A DNA stretch of 64,000 nucleotides from Phyllostachys edulis (GCA_036346405.1 CM070561.1:29048215-29112214); one strand, 5' to 3'; counted from the stretch's first letter, positions 35,641 through 48,478 are shown. Translations and numbers: made by a program. Notes: generated by a model not told the origin, from the letters alone.

Positions 35641-36498
35641 ATTTGAATTCCAATTGATTGTCGATTTTCACGCTTAGATTACTTATTTATTCCTGGAATT
35701 TGATTCTTCCAAGAATTAGAATTTCAAGACTTCAGCGAAGGCAAGTTATACTTTGATCATCTTGCCCCTAATATTTTAAAGTTAGTTAAATTCAGTTTTC
35801 AAATTATTAAATGCATGCATACTTTTATTCAAGTATTTTAAATTCCTGTTTAAATGATTAGATATTCCAACTGTCATTGTATGGCCAATATTGAATATTG
35901 AAATGTCATCCCTTGTCACCATAGATAAATTGTTTGGAAATGCTTAGCAAATGCTTAGACCATGAATTTGATTTTGGGAGGATTTAGCCAAATTATTACA
36001 AATTTGTTTAAACTTGAACCTATGGTATTGTTTTACCATAGGGAATTTTGTAAAGATGGTTTAATCAAATAAAATGCTAAAATGGTTTAGACTTGGGCGA
36101 AACGGATGAATGGTGGGTGCAGTTTATGCACGGGTTTAATCTGTTAGGATTATTACCTGTGGTTTGATTTTGAATGACGCCCAAGTCGATTAAGGACCGG
36201 TCTTGGAGCCGATCTTGCTATGCTCATCAGACCACCACACGCCTTGTCCGGGCAAGACTTGGCTTAATAATTTGGGATACCTCGAGATATTCGTGCCATT
36301 TTGTATGAGTGGGTGTTGATAGACAAGAGTCCCACATGGCGCAAGAGGGGCTCCTGGAGGATGGATAGTCCAATGGAAGCGAAACCTTAGCGGGCATGAG
36401 TTCTTTGGGGTAGATCATTGTAACGGCCTCGTGATAATTGCTTTGTCCCACGCCTTAGGAAGCGTGGATTGGCCGACACAAGGAGCAAATTATCTCGT

Positions 36499-36565
36499 GT
36501 GGGTAAGCTGCACAAACTCGCAGAGTAGAAACTATTCGAATAGCCGCGTCCGCGGTCATGGACAT
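36499..36565 (+). repeat. Conserved LTR core, copy 5 (E4 5' LTR)
   Basis: GGGTAAGCTGCACAAA, CTCGCAGAG, TATTCGAATAG and GGTCATGGACATG. The second palindrome is CTCTGCAGAG in the 3' LTR of the same element. Confidence 0.9.
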
Positions 36566-37190
36566 GCTAGCAAAGCCACTTTAAGTTAGACTTGTTTTTG
36601 GTTTTAAAATGGTTTCAACAGATGTTTTCAGGATGGTTAGTCCTGTGGGAAAATTGGGCGGTTAGCCATTGTGTTTGGGAGGATATCCATCACCTTTCTC
36701 GGAGGTTATCCACATTATTCAATTGTCATTTAAAATACTGTATGAAAACGGCCTTGCAATCTATTAGGATTATTTGAACTAAAACCGCTGCCACGCAAAA
36801 ATAACCCCGCCAACATCCTTTGTTTACCTTATGCATGCATTACAATTTCCATATTGGTGTAACTTGCGAGCACTAGTAGTTGTGCTCATGCTTGCTTTAT
36901 GCAACAAAATTTCAGGAGAAGACTTCTATCGACGGTGAGGACACGACGCTTAGAGCCGCGCCCCGCATTTATTGCTGTGGCGGATCGTTCGCCTACTACT
37001 ATCGCTTTTACTTCATTGTGTTATTTACTACTTTATTTGGCTTCATGCCCAATTGTATCGAACAATCGATTTACTATTAATGAAATGCGAGACTTGGTTA
37101 TGTTATCATTTTTGTAATCGTGTACACCGGAAATCTCGGATGGTGTATGAACACAGAGGGTTCGGATCTTTCGCCCCGGTCCGACAAAAG

Positions 37191-37202
37191 TGGTATCGAG
37201 CC
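37191..37202 (+). other. Primer-binding site of E4, with CAG read as CG
   Basis: Reads TGGTATCGAGCC where TGGTATCAGAGCC is expected. It lies four bases after the LTR, the normal position. The missing A is one of many losses at CAG/CTG sites in this element. Confidence 0.85.
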
Positions 37203-37411
37203 ATGTCGTCTGTAGAGACGATGCGGGCGACGTGGCCCTAGAATTGTCCTAAGGACTTATTTTCAAAAGCAAAAACTATTTCAGAGTCTATCCAGAGTCA
37301 TTCTCAACTTTTCTCTTTAAAAGGTTTACTAACTTATCTCTTTCTCAAAATTTTAGATGGCAAAAACTAAATTCTCAACTTTTCGGGTTTACGCTACTTC
37401 CAAAATTTTAG

Positions 37412-37960
37412 ATGGTCAAATACGGACCTTTCCCACTTGAGATTTTCGGGCCGAGATACTTTGGGAAATGATACAAAGACTGGTTACCGAAGAGGCCAAC
37501 TTTTCAAGGATTCAAGTACCAAGTGGGAGAACAACAACCGTGGAGAGTAGAAGTGCTCATTTACTCCAATCTCGCACCGACACCGCCTTTCCACGTCTTT
37601 GACGCCCGATCCGTATGACACCTTTGATGAGGGCATGCAGATGCGGCAAGAGAGGCACCCGCCACCTTCGCTACACCTACAATCATCGCCTTCAGGCACC
37701 GGTTTCATTATTACCCGATGCACATTCCACCAGACTCGACAAGATTTTCAACTCCGCTAGAGACGAAGATTCTCCGAATCGACACACCTGTGGATCTGCT
37801 AAGGCTTTGGATTATGCCTACTAAACACCTTGAATGACTTGCTCACCGCCGTAATGCACTACAAGAAGCGTAAGAGAAGTCAAGACCAGAATCATGAGCT
37901 CGCTAGCTACAAGGTCGGGCGAGGCTAGCTCCAGCAATGGATTATACCCCAAGACTCCCA
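37412..37960 (+). pseudogene. Pre-gag ORF of E4 (unknown function)
   Basis: Between the primer site and gag are frame islands: MVKYGPFPLEIFG (37412), FKYQVGEQQPWRVEVLIYSN (37511), HLRYTYNHRLQ (about 37672) and RFHYYPMHIPP (about 37700, another frame). The last two correspond to RICNIYAQELQ and VFRYHPR in the pre-gag ORF of E1. The frame is broken by several small indels. I do not know a function; its position and shared motif suggest an accessory protein of this chromovirus group. 37961-38354 has no recognisable feature. Confidence 0.55.
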
Positions 37961-38354
37961 TTATAGTTATCTTCCTGTTAGCTCGACCTTTAGTTGCTAA
38001 TTATGAGCTACTATCTTATTTGTGGTAGCCATAATCTTTGAATAAGATGACTTAATAAAGGAACTTTTGGAAAAATCTGCTTTGTCTTGTGTGCTCTTTG
38101 AGTTCTTGGGTCATAGAATTTACCCCTATAGAACTCCCTATCTGCCTATCTCTCCTAAATCTTTGGGGTTCTAGCAGATGGTGACCACCAGATCGGGCAA
38201 TGGCAAGGTCCGAGGTCGGGCAACGAAGACGCAGACACAGAGGATCCTGCAAAGAACCACCACCGCCACCACCAAGGACCAGATTACGCCGATGATGGAA
38301 AACCGTAATCATCTCGATTAACCTCCTAGCTCGATCCCTCAACAAGTAAGTGTA

Positions 38355-39250
38355 ATGTGCAAGCAACAACTCGAATCGCACCACCACCTCCACCCGCAGC
38401 AGAGATTGACCATGGCAGATTTCATGCGCATGCGCCAACCGACATTCTCCAAAGAAAGACAGAGCCGATGGATGCCGATGATCGATCCGTGCTATCGGAA
38501 GAAGCCGGATATCACTCGCAGTATCGACCGTGAGAGAGTCCTGCTTGCCTCTCACCACCACCGGTCCGCATCGGAATGGTGGGATAACTACAACATCTCC
38601 CATGCTGACGCGCAGACTATCTCTTGGGCGGAGTTTGTGCGGGCTTTCCGCCATGCACATATCCCCGCAGGGATAATGACCCTAAAGAAGAAAGAGTTCC
38701 ACGCGCCAAACAAGGCAACCGCACAAGGTGAATACTGCACAAGTTCAACCAAATTTTGCTCGCTATGCCCCAAAGCAGACGTGGCTAGTGATGAAGAAAG
38801 GCAGAAAGGTTCATGGATGGTCTCGAACGATGAGATCTCACCACTGGTCTCCAATGACTACACCGACTTCCAGCAGCTTAGTGAATAAAGCTTTTCGCCA
38901 GAGGCCAAGCATCTGCAGATGGAGAACTGCAAGCGAGGATGGCCGCCTGAGGTTCAACTCGAGGGCAACCCAAGCCTCGCTTTGCTCAAATCACCACCTC
39001 AGAGTGGAAGGTTCCATTTTTACACCCAGAGCCCCAAGACGCAAGACAATCCCAACTCTTCCGGCTCAAGAATAATGCATCTGCAGCGGCCAAAGAAAAG
39101 AACCCAACTTCATCAAGAGCAGGAGGACATGCTTCCATTGCAACGAACCGACACTACGCCAACAAGTGCCCGAAGAAGCAAAGAGCTACAACACCAAACA
39201 AAGCAAGATCGGGAGTACCAGCCACCGGCGGCACCCCAAAGCGGCGGGCA
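38355..39250 (+). pseudogene. E4 gag with CCHC zinc knuckle
   Basis: MADFMRMRQPTFSKE, RERVLLASHHH, ASEWWDNY, ISWAEFVRAFRHAHIPAG and MTLKKKEFHA are readable in 38355-38888. The rest (YTDFQQL, then RFNSR and FHFYT islands) shifts frame repeatedly. A zinc knuckle is visible around 39130-39178 as CFHCNEP, a one- or two-base loss, then HYANKC in another frame. The gag packages RNA. Confidence 0.87.
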
Positions 39251-39735
39251 GGCTTCACGAAGGGACGTGTGAACCACGTCACAAAGAGAGGAAGCTCAGC
39301 AAAGACCAGATGTCGCCCTTGGTACGCTTTCGTTAATATGATACCGTGACGCCTCTGTTGATTCCGAGCTTCAGATTCTTTTGTATCCAATAAGTTTGTG
39401 GGCAAAAATGGGTTACCTATTTCTCCATTAAGTAATCCTATGATAATCCATTCCCTGCCTCGTAAATGAGGACCGCTTTTCTATGCCCGAATCTTACCCT
39501 CGAAATATCCTGAGTTTCCTTCATGGCGGACTTAATAGTCCCGCATTCTCAAGGTCCGATGTAATACTTGGAATGGATCGCTAGCCAAGAATCAAGGACG
39601 GATAGATCGTGGCCGATAGGTCTATCACTCTCACTAATGAGGAAGGACTCACGCTTGAATTCAAGCCCAAGACCTGCATCGAGAAAGTTCCATTCGACCA
39701 AATTTTGAAGGAATTAAAGCTTGAAGATATACCAA
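39251..39735 (+). pseudogene. E4 protease region
   Basis: Islands consistent with a chromovirus aspartic protease are visible: KFVGKNGLPISPL around 39385, ILGMDR plus AKNQG around 39565-39590 and SITLTNEEGLTLEFKPKTC around 39625-39680. The active-site triplet segment falls in a damaged stretch near 39340-39385 and cannot be read with confidence. Confidence 0.7.
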
Positions 39736-41035
39736 TAGTGCAAGAATTCCTGATGTTTTTCCCGATGATCTACTCCTAAGATGCCACGGACAGGACGCTA
39801 TGTTCTTAATTGACTTAGTCCTGTGGACCGCTCCAATCTCGGTTTACCTTATTAGAATGCCTACCAATGAATTGGCGGAGATGAAGAAACAAATTGAAGA
39901 ATTGCGGCAAGGGATATATTCACCCAGCCATCACCTTGGGGAGCACTCAGATATTTGTCAAGAAGAAAGACAATAGTATGAGGATGTGTGGATTATAGGT
40001 CACTCAATGAAGTGACAATCAAGAACAAGTACCGCTACCTAGGATTGATGACCTGCTCGATCAACCGAAAGGAGCAAGTGTATTTTCAAGATTGATTTGA
40101 GATCCGCTATCACCAATCAAGATCGCACTTAAGATATCCCAAGACAGCTTTCACCACCGATATGGACTATACGAAGTTTACAAGAATGTCTTTCGGTTTG
40201 ACGAACGCCTCGCCATTTATGAATATGATGAACAAAGTGTTCATGGAATTCTTGGATAAGTTTGTGGTTGTTTTCATCGATGACATCCTCGCCTATTCAA
40301 GAATGAAGAAGAACATGAGGACCACCTCGATTGATTTTGGGAAAACTCAGGAGAACCAGACTTTATGCCAAATTCAAAGAAGTGCGAATTTTGGCTAAGT
40401 CAAGTGGCATTCCTTGGACATATTGTGTCACAGGAGGAGTTGCCGAGATCCACCAAAGTCGGCAAGAATGGATTGGAAACAACCCAAGTCCGCACAGAGG
40501 TGAGAAGTTTCCTTGGATTGGTGGGTATTACCGCAGATTCATTGAAGGTTTCTCCAAGTTAGCAAGACCAATGACTCAACCATCAAGAAGGAGAAGAAAT
40601 TTGAATGGACAGATGCTTACGAGGAGAGTTTCCAAGAGTCAAGTCGAGACTAGTTTCAAAGACTGTGTTGGTCCTACCAGATATTCATAAAGATTTTATG
40701 ATTTTCATGACGCCTCGCCGTGGACTCGCTATGATTGATGCAGAGGGCAAAGTCAGATCTTATGCATCCCGCCGCTTGAGGCCGCATGAAGGAATTACCC
40801 AACTCATGATCTTGAGTTAGCAAATGATTGTACACGATTGAAGATCCGGGCGCCATTACCTCATTGGTAACACCAAGTTTTCACGGATCATAAGAGTCTC
40901 AAGTACATATTCACACACCGACCTTAACCTCCGCCGAGAAGATGGCTGGAATTAATAAAGGATTATGACCTTGAATTCATTATCACCCGCAAAGCAAATG
41001 TGGTTGCAGATGCCCCGAGCGAAGGCGACAGCAAC
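39736..41035 (+). pseudogene. E4 reverse transcriptase and RNase H
   Basis: RT motifs in shifted frames: MPTNELAEMKKQIEELRQ (about 39860), VDYRSLNEVTIKNKY (about 39990), RMSFGLTNASPF (40183) and the catalytic box VVVFIDDILAYSRM (40264-40305), where both Asp are intact. The connection has KKCEFWLSQVAFLGHIVSQE. RNase H shows VLPDIHKDF, SYASRRLRPHE and DHKSLKYIF. At least eight frame changes are needed to read through, although the catalytic codons are conserved. Confidence 0.87.
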
Positions 41036-42597
41036 ACCGCCTTAGTTCGTAAGAATCAACCAGAGTTGTACGAAGAATTGAAGCACTGAACTTGGAGATT
41101 GTTAATCAAGGATGTGTGAACGCTGGAAGTTCAATCAACACTTCAGAGTCGATTAGGGAGAAGCAGATAGAAGATGAAGACATCAAGGAGATCAAGAAGA
41201 ATATGAGAAGAGGCAAAGCCCCGGATTCACCAAGATGAGCAAGGAACGGTGTGGTTCGGTGACCGTGATCTCGTACCGGATCAACAGAGTTAAAGCAATG
41301 ATTCTCGAGGGAAGCTCATGAGTCGCCTTATTCTATTCACCCCGGCAAGACCAAGATGTACCAGATCTCAAGGAAAGATATTGGTGGGTCAAGATGAAGC
41401 GAGAAATTGCCGAGTTCAGAGTCTATTGTGATGTTTGTCACGAAGTCAAGGCAGAGCATCAAAGACCCGCCGGTTTATCGCAACCATTACCAATTCCCGA
41501 GTGGAAGTGGGAAGAAGTTGGTATGGACTTCATCACCGGACTTCCTAGGACCCAATCAGATGTGACTCTATCTCGGGTGATAATTGACCGGTTGACGAAA
41601 AGTAGCTCACTTCATTCCGGCCAAGACCACCTCAGATGCAAAGAAGTTAGCAGAGTTATATATGGCTAAGATCGCTTGTCTACACGGAGTACCCAAGAAG
41701 ATCGTGGTCCGACAGAGGATCACAGCTTACGCCAAGATTCCGCAGAGTCTCGATGAAGCTTTGGGAACCAGACTCAATTTCAAGATCGCATATCATCCGC
41801 AGACGGATGGATGATGTAACGAGTCAACCAGATTCTTGAAGACATGCTTCGAGCTCGCGCTTTAGAGTACGGACAAAGTTGGGACAAGAATCGCCCTATG
41901 CGGAATTTTCAGACAACAATAGCTACCAAGCCGCCTTCGATGTCCCCATTTGAGGCTTTGTATGGCGTAAAATGCGAACTCCGCTTCTTTGGGATGAAGT
42001 AGGAGAGCATCGCCTTTGGGCCAGAGTTGATCAAAGAAGTCAAAGTAAGGTTAAGGCAATAAGAGAACATCTAAAAGTAGCTCAAACCCGATGTAAGAGT
42101 TATGCAGATAATCGCTTACGAGAGTTGACCTTGCCAAGGAGATTTTGTCTATCTCCGAAGTTACTCCACTCCGAGGAGTAAGAAGGTTCCAACCAAAGGA
42201 AAACTTGCACCCAGATTTGTGGGACCTTACAAGATTTTAGCAAGAAGAGGTGAAGTTGCATATCACCGAGCTACCAACATCCTTATCCGCCATCCACAAT
42301 GTCTTCCATGTTTCACAGCTAAAGAAGTGCCTTCGAGTGCCTGAAGATCAGACCCTTCTAGAAAGCATTGATCTTCAAGAGGACCTCACCTATGTGGAGC
42401 AACCGATCAAGATTCTGGACGTCGCAGAGCGTGTCACACTAACAAGATCATCCGCTCATACAAAGTTCAAGGAGCCACCACCTCAAAGTGAAGCCACTTG
42501 GGAGCGGAAGAAGACATTAAAGCTGGGTATCCCCATCTTCTCGCCAGTCAATCCTGAATCTCGGGGTCGAGATTCCTTAAGGGGGGGAGGTTTGTAA
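41036..42597 (+). pseudogene. E4 integrase and chromodomain
   Basis: The zinc region ends with YCDVCHEVKAEHQRPAGL. The core has MDFITGLPRTQSD and, later in another frame, a damaged DRGS-type segment near 41710 and a HPQTDG-type segment near 41795. A GPY/F-like segment (FVGPYKIL) is at about 42217-42240. The C-terminus has LPTSLSAIHNVFHVSQLKKC, then a chromodomain-like segment with IKILDVAERVT and ATWER (about 42400-42515), which would guide integration to heterochromatin. The stop TAA lies in the first bases of the 3' LTR (TGTAAC). Confidence 0.85.
42579..42592 (+). other. Polypurine tract of E4
   Basis: AAGGGGGGGAGG(TT) lies directly before the 3' LTR. Confidence 0.85.
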
Positions 42598-45500
42598 CAG
42601 CCCAAAATTTCAATTTTGGTTAAAGTTTAAAACTTATTTGAATTTGTGAATTTCTGAAATTTTAAAAGCTTGTCTTTAAATTGTTAAAGCCAAAAAGAAA
42701 TTTAAGTTCAAAATCTATTGTCAACTTTAACTTGGAAATATTTTAGTTAAGTCCGTAACTATTCTAAGAACTTATGTAAATTTTTCTAGAATTTTTAGAA
42801 TCATTTTGCTATTTTCTAAAGCTTAAATGAATTATTAGAATTATTTTAATTAGAAAAGCAATTGGAAAATTCCAACTGCTTTTGGGTCAAACCCTTCTAC
42901 CAACCTTTCTCACAAGACGGCCCAAGCCGCCCTGCTCCACTCAAATTTCATCTCATTCCCCACTTCCCTATCTCCACCGCTTGGATGCACATCCGACGGC
43001 CACATTGCTCCACGCCGCTTTTCTTGGCCACCGATCTCAAATCCAACGGCCGCCACCCATCTTCCTCCCCACCTCCTTCTACCCCTAACCGCCAGACAGA
43101 ACCGCCATGGCAGCCGCTTGGGGAGCTGGGCCACCTTCCCAACCACCTCGACATTACAAGGCAAGGCTTGCAACCGCACGCACGAGCCGCCCCCACTCCC
43201 CCACTTCTCCCTCTTCTCCACAGGACTTCGGCCAAGACGCCGCAACCACCGCCGCCACGATCTTATGACGTTTCTCCTCTCCTCCGCCTGCCCTATAAAG
43301 GGGAGCACCGTGCGCTCTCTCCTCAACCATTTCCCCAATTCCTCCTCCTCCGCCTCGCTCACGGAATCGAGTTTTTCACGCTGCCACCGCGCGCTTCCGC
43401 TGTTTACACTGCCGCCGCTGCCGACGATCGGGCCTTCCGCCGCCACCAGCCGCACCGCGCGCGCTAGGGCTACCCTGCGCTGCGCGCTACCACTCGCCGG
43501 AGAGTCACCCGAGCCGCCGCCACCGCGGACCCGCCGCCGCCGCCGCTTTCTCGCTGATCGCCGCCGCTTCGTCGCGTCCGACCGCCGGCGAGGTAACCAC
43601 CAAGGTCCCCGCGACCTCCTCCCATTTTGCCGCCTCACCGGACTCCGCTTAGCCGCCGCTGTTGGCGACCATAGGGTCCGTGCCGCCGCCGCCGCCGCCA
43701 TCGCCGGCGCCACGCATGCGCCACGCGAGCGCCACGAGCGTGCCACCTCGGCCCAAAGCCCACGTGGTTGCCTACGTGGCAGCCACGTCACACACCCGCG
43801 CCACCTCCCAGTGCGCCAAGTCCCGTGGACTTGGTCCACATAGACCGTGTCTATGACACGAGGCCCCAATCGCCGTAAATCATTTTAAATTAATTTAAAT
43901 CCTAAAAATTCCACCGTCAAGCGCCACCTTGCGCAATAATTAGATTTACTTTTAGAAAAATAATTCAGAAAATTGATTTAAATCACGATTTAGAATTTAA
44001 TTTGTAAAATTCATAACTTTTGCATTCTAATTCAAAATTAGGTGATTTCAATTTCTAAAATTTGATAAAATTAATACCTAGCTAAATAAAATATAAAAAT
44101 TTGAATTGGAATAGGTTTAAACTGTCTGTTTGAATTTGAGATAATTTAAACCACTAATTTAGGAATTTAACTTGTAAAATTCATATCTTTTGAACCATAA
44201 TTCCAAATTAGATGATTCAAATTGCTAAAATCTTAGAAAATTATTATCTAACTAAATAAAATATAGTTATTCAATTTGGAGTTCAGTCTAGTTCTATCTT
44301 GGAAATTTAGAAATCCTTTGAATTCCAAATTTAAATTAAAATTTGTAAAATTCATATCATCTAATTTCAAACTCCAAATTTAGTGAATTAAGTTTCTAAA
44401 ATTTTATAAAAAGATTATCTAGCTTAATAAATTAGAATTAGTTTAAATTGTTATTTTAAATTAAACTATTTAATTTGCAAATTTAGGATTTAAACTTGTA
44501 AAAGTTATATCTTTTATTTTCCTATCTCTAAATTGAATGTTTCAAACTTATAAAGTCTTATAAAATTGTTATTCAGCCAAATAAAATATAATTATTTTAT
44601 TTAGAGTTAGTTTGAACTATTGTATTGTCTTCATTTGAATTCCAATTGATTGTCGATTTTCACGCTTAGATTACTTATTTATTCCGGGAATTTGATTCTT
44701 CCAAGAATTAGAATTTCAAGACTTCAGCGAAGGCAAGTTATACTTTGATCATCTTGCCCTAATATTTTAAAGTTAGTTAAATTCAGTTTTCAAATTATTA
44801 AATGCATGCATACTTTTATTCAAGTATTTTAAATTCTGCTTAAATGATTAGATATTCCAACTGTCATTGTATGGCCAATATTGAATATTGAAATGTCATC
44901 CCTTGTCACCATAGATAAATTGTTTGGAAATGCTTAGCAAATGCTTAGACCATGAATTTGATTTTGGGAGGATTTAGCCAAATTATTACAAATTTGTTTA
45001 AACTTGAACCTATGGTATTGTTTTACCATAGGAATTTTGTAAAGATGGTTTAATCAAATAAAATGCTAAAATGGTTTAGACTTGGGCTAAACGGATGAAT
45101 GGTGGGTGCAGTTTATGCACGGGTTTAATCTGTTAGGATTATTACCTGTGGTTTGATTTTGAATGACGCCTAAGTCGATTAAGGACCGGTCTTGGAGCCG
45201 ATCTTGCTATGCTTATCAGACCACCACACGCCTTGTCCGGGCAAGACTTGGCTTAATAATTTGGGATACCTCGTAGATATTCGTGCCATTTTGTATGAGT
45301 GGGTGTTGATAGACAAGAGTCCCACATGGCGCAAGAGGGGCTCCTGAGGATGGATAGTCCAATGGAAGCGAAACCTTAGCGGCATGAGTTCTTTGGGGTA
45401 GATCATTGTAACGGCCTCGTGATAATTGCTTTGTCCCACGCCTTAGGAAGCGTGGATTGGCCGACACAAGGAGCAAATTATCTCGTGTGGGTAAAGCTGT

Positions 45501-46177
45501 ACAAACTCTGCAGAGTAGAAACTATTCGAATAGCCGCGTCCGCGGTCATGGACATGCTAGCAAAGCCACTTTAAGTTAGACTTGTTTTTGGTTTTAAAAT
45601 GGTTTCAACAGATGTTTTCAGGATGGTTAGTCCTGTGGGAAAATTGGGCGGTTAGCCATTGTGTTTGGGAGGATATCCATCACCTTTCTCGGAGGTTATC
45701 CACATTATTCAATTGTCATTTAAAATACTGTATGAAAACGGCCTTGCAATCTATTAGGATTATTTGAACTAAAACTGCTGCTTACGCAAAATAACCCTGC
45801 CAACATCCTTTGTTTACCTTATGCATGCATTACAATTTCCATATTGGGTGTAACTTGCAGCACGGTAGTTGTGCTCATGCTTGCTTTATGCAACAAAATT
45901 TCGTGAGAAGACTTCTATCGGGACGGTGAGGACACGACGCTTAGAAAGCGCCCCTGCATTTATTGCTCGTGGCGGATCGCTCGCCTACTACTATCGCTTT
46001 TACTTCATTGTGTTATTTACTACTTTATTTGGCTTCATGCCCAATTGTATCGAACAATCGATTTACTATTAATGAAATGCGAGACTTGGTTATGTTATCA
46101 TTTTTGTAATCGTGTACACCGAAATCTGGATGGTGTATGAACACAGAGGGTTCGGATCTTTCGCTCCCGGTCCGACA
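42593..46177 (+). repeat. 3' LTR of E4
   Basis: Same structure as the 5' LTR (TATA box 43294-43299, core 45488-45555) and ends GGTCCGACA followed by AATTG. Differences from the 5' LTR gather in the GC-rich part and around CAG/CTG/CG sites. Confidence 0.96.
45488..45555 (+). repeat. Conserved LTR core, copy 6 (E4 3' LTR)
   Basis: GGGTAAAGCTGTACAAA, CTCTGCAGAG, TATTCGAATAG and GGTCATGGACATG. Both palindromes are perfect. Confidence 0.92.
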
Positions 46178-47609
46178 AATTGTTCCACAACTCACTCTGT
46201 CAATAACGCCTCAATGGAATGGGGTGTCTGAACGATGGAATTGAATTTTGTTAGACATGGTTCGGTCTATGATAAGCCAATCTGACTTTCCATTGCAATT
46301 CTAGGGATATGCTCTAGAAACAGCAGTATTCACTTTAAATAGGGTTCATATAGACCAGGAAGTGTCCTGGATTGTCTTTTCTCAGGATATGGGGTTGTGA
46401 GGTTTATGTAAAATGTTTGACGTCTGATAAACTTACACCCAAGTCCGATAAGTGTTTCTTTGTGGGGTATCCTAAGGAAACTAAAGGATATCATTTTTAT
46501 AATCGGGTTGATAACAAAGTGTTTGTTGCCCGAAATGATGTCTTCTTGGAGAAAGAGTTTCTTTCCAAAGGAGTCAGTGGGAGCAAGGTGCAACTTGAAG
46601 AAATTTGGGAACCATCTGAAAATGTTTTAACTCCTTCTGAACCTCTACAGGGTAAACAAAATGTTGTTGAACCTATAGATGAGGCATCAGCCCCATGTAG
46701 ATCTAAAAGGTCACGTCAATTGCCTATAAGGTATGGGCATGACATTTTATTAATGAATAATGATGAGTCTAAAACTTATGCGGAAGTGATGGCGGACCCA
46801 GACTCTGAGTCATGGCTTGAAGCCATGAGATCCGAGATAAAATCTATGTATGAAAATCAAGTTTGGAACTTGGTTGATGCACCTGATGGTATTAAAACCA
46901 TTGAGTGCAAATGGATTTTTAAGAAAAAGATAGATATGGATGAAAATATTCATATTCATAAGGCACGACTGGTTGCGAAGGGTTTCAAACAAATTCAAGG
47001 TATTGATTATGATGAACCCTTCTTGCCTGTCGCTATGCTTAAGTCTATCTGGATCATTCTAGCTATTGCTGCATATTTCGATTATGAGATATGACAAATG
47101 GATGTCAGAACGGCTTTCCTAAATGGAAACCTAAGTGAGGATGTTTACATGACACAGCCTGAAAGTTTTGTCGATCCAAATGAAGCTAGAAAGGTATGCA
47201 AGCTTAAGAAATTCATCTATGGATTAAAGCAAGCATCTCGAAATTGGAACATTCGTTTTGATGAAGTGGTCAAAGGGTTTGACTTCATCAAGAATGAAGA
47301 AGAACCTTGTGTTTACAAGAAGGCTAGTGGGAGCAAGCTTGTGTTTCTAATATTGTATGTGGATGACATACTTCTGGTCGGAAATGATATTCCAATGCTT
47401 GAATCTATTAAAACTTCATTAAGAAATAGTTTCTCAATGAAAGATTTAGAAGACGCAACATATATTCTTGGTATAAAGATCTATAGGGATAGATCTAAAA
47501 GACTAATTGGATTAAGCCAAGATATGTACATCGACAAGGTGTTGAAGTGGTTCAACATGCAAGATTCCAAGAAAAGTTTCTTGCCCATGGCACACGACAT
47601 TAATCCATA
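46178..47609 (+). pseudogene. E3 copia integrase (end) and reverse transcriptase
   Basis: It resumes after E4 with TPQWNGVSERWN, which carries the integrase Glu, and RVHIDQ-like sequence with stops to about 46400. From 46430 the frame is good: LTPKSDKCFFVGYPKETKGY, RSKRSRQLPIRYGHD, SWLEAMRSEIKSMYENQVW and CKWIFKKKIDMDENIHIHKA. A TGA at 47094 falls inside FDYEI..QMDVRTAFLNGNL. RT continues with YGLKQASRNW and an intact catalytic box LYVDDILLVGND. The frame ends near 47609. Damage is light compared with the other elements here. Confidence 0.92.
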
Positions 47610-47772
47610 GATGAATTCCAAGAAAAGTACTTGAGAAGGACTAAGGATATATTCCTTGTTTATGGAGGAGATGAAGAGCTGGTCATAAATGGTTACACCG
47701 ATGCAAGCTTCCAAACCGACAAGGATGATTTTAGATCACAATCTGGGTTTGTGTTTTGTCTTTATGGAGGAG
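47610..47772 (+). pseudogene. E3 copia RNase H, first part
   Basis: LRRTKDIFLVYGGDEELVI, then NGYTDASFQTD and SQSGFVFCLYGG, the start of copia RNase H. A deletion has removed much of the sequence between the RT end and this point. The frame is cut at 47773 by solo LTR IV. Confidence 0.88.
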
Positions 47773-48478
47773 TGTCAGGACCCAAAAATACAATTCAAGA
47801 ATCCTTTGTGTATTCTAAACTAGTCCTAGATCAGTAGCTAGCTCACACAGGAAACAGTGATGAAATACCATCTATTTATTCGATTTAACTAAAAAGATCT
47901 CAAATTAACAAATAGTAATAATAACTGAACCTTATGGTTAATGTTTACTTAACTTACCACGCAGGGCTAAAGAAACAAATAAACTCTTGCAGCAGAACGA
48001 AAATCTTGAAATGGCCAATCAACATGCCCACAGGCAATCGAGTGGAGAATGCATCCTAATCTGCAAAGCTTTCATGGTACTCTTGGGCGAATAACTCTTG
48101 AGCAGCTTGATATTCTTCAACTGAGCAACAATGGCGTAAAGCCATGAGTACATAAAGCACTCAGCAAGTTGTAGGGAAATATATGCAAATAGTATTCATC
48201 CAGGGCTTGAACAAAGGTTAGATGTATGGTTCTTTTGCATAAAGCAGCATTGGCGATAAATATAATAAATAGATTGAAATGCGTAATTGAAAAGAATAAT
48301 AAATAAATAAACAATTGCTTTGAAACAACCAGTGAACTACACATTCACTTCCCAAGACAAACCACCACGTAAATTACCCATTCACCAACGAACATTATAT
48401 TCATCAAGTGAACTTCTCATTCACACTCCGACACATTTTGTAAAGAAACTCTATCTCTCGTGTGAAATCCCCGGACAT

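Larger units (their letters stand above)
33603..37186 (+). repeat. 5' LTR of E4
   Basis: TGTAACAGCCC to GGTCCGACA. It has an AT-rich head, a GC-rich block (about 33900-34900), AT-rich tandem repeats (35001-35640) and the core at 36499-36565. Long ORFs on both strands in the GC-rich block repeat in the 3' LTR with frameshifts and are not genes. Confidence 0.96.
33603..46177 (+). mobile_element. E4: complete chromovirus (Tekay/Del-type) with 3.58 kb LTRs
   Basis: 5' LTR 33603-37186, 3' LTR 42593-46177, target duplication AATTG (33598-33602 and 46178-46182). The primer site, pre-gag ORF, gag with CCHC knuckle, protease, RT, RNase H, integrase, chromodomain and polypurine tract are all in the expected order. 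The LTRs are identical over their first 285 bases and across long AT-rich stretches. This implies a young insertion, yet the coding region is full of one- and two-base indels. The conflict is discussed under findings. Confidence 0.96.
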
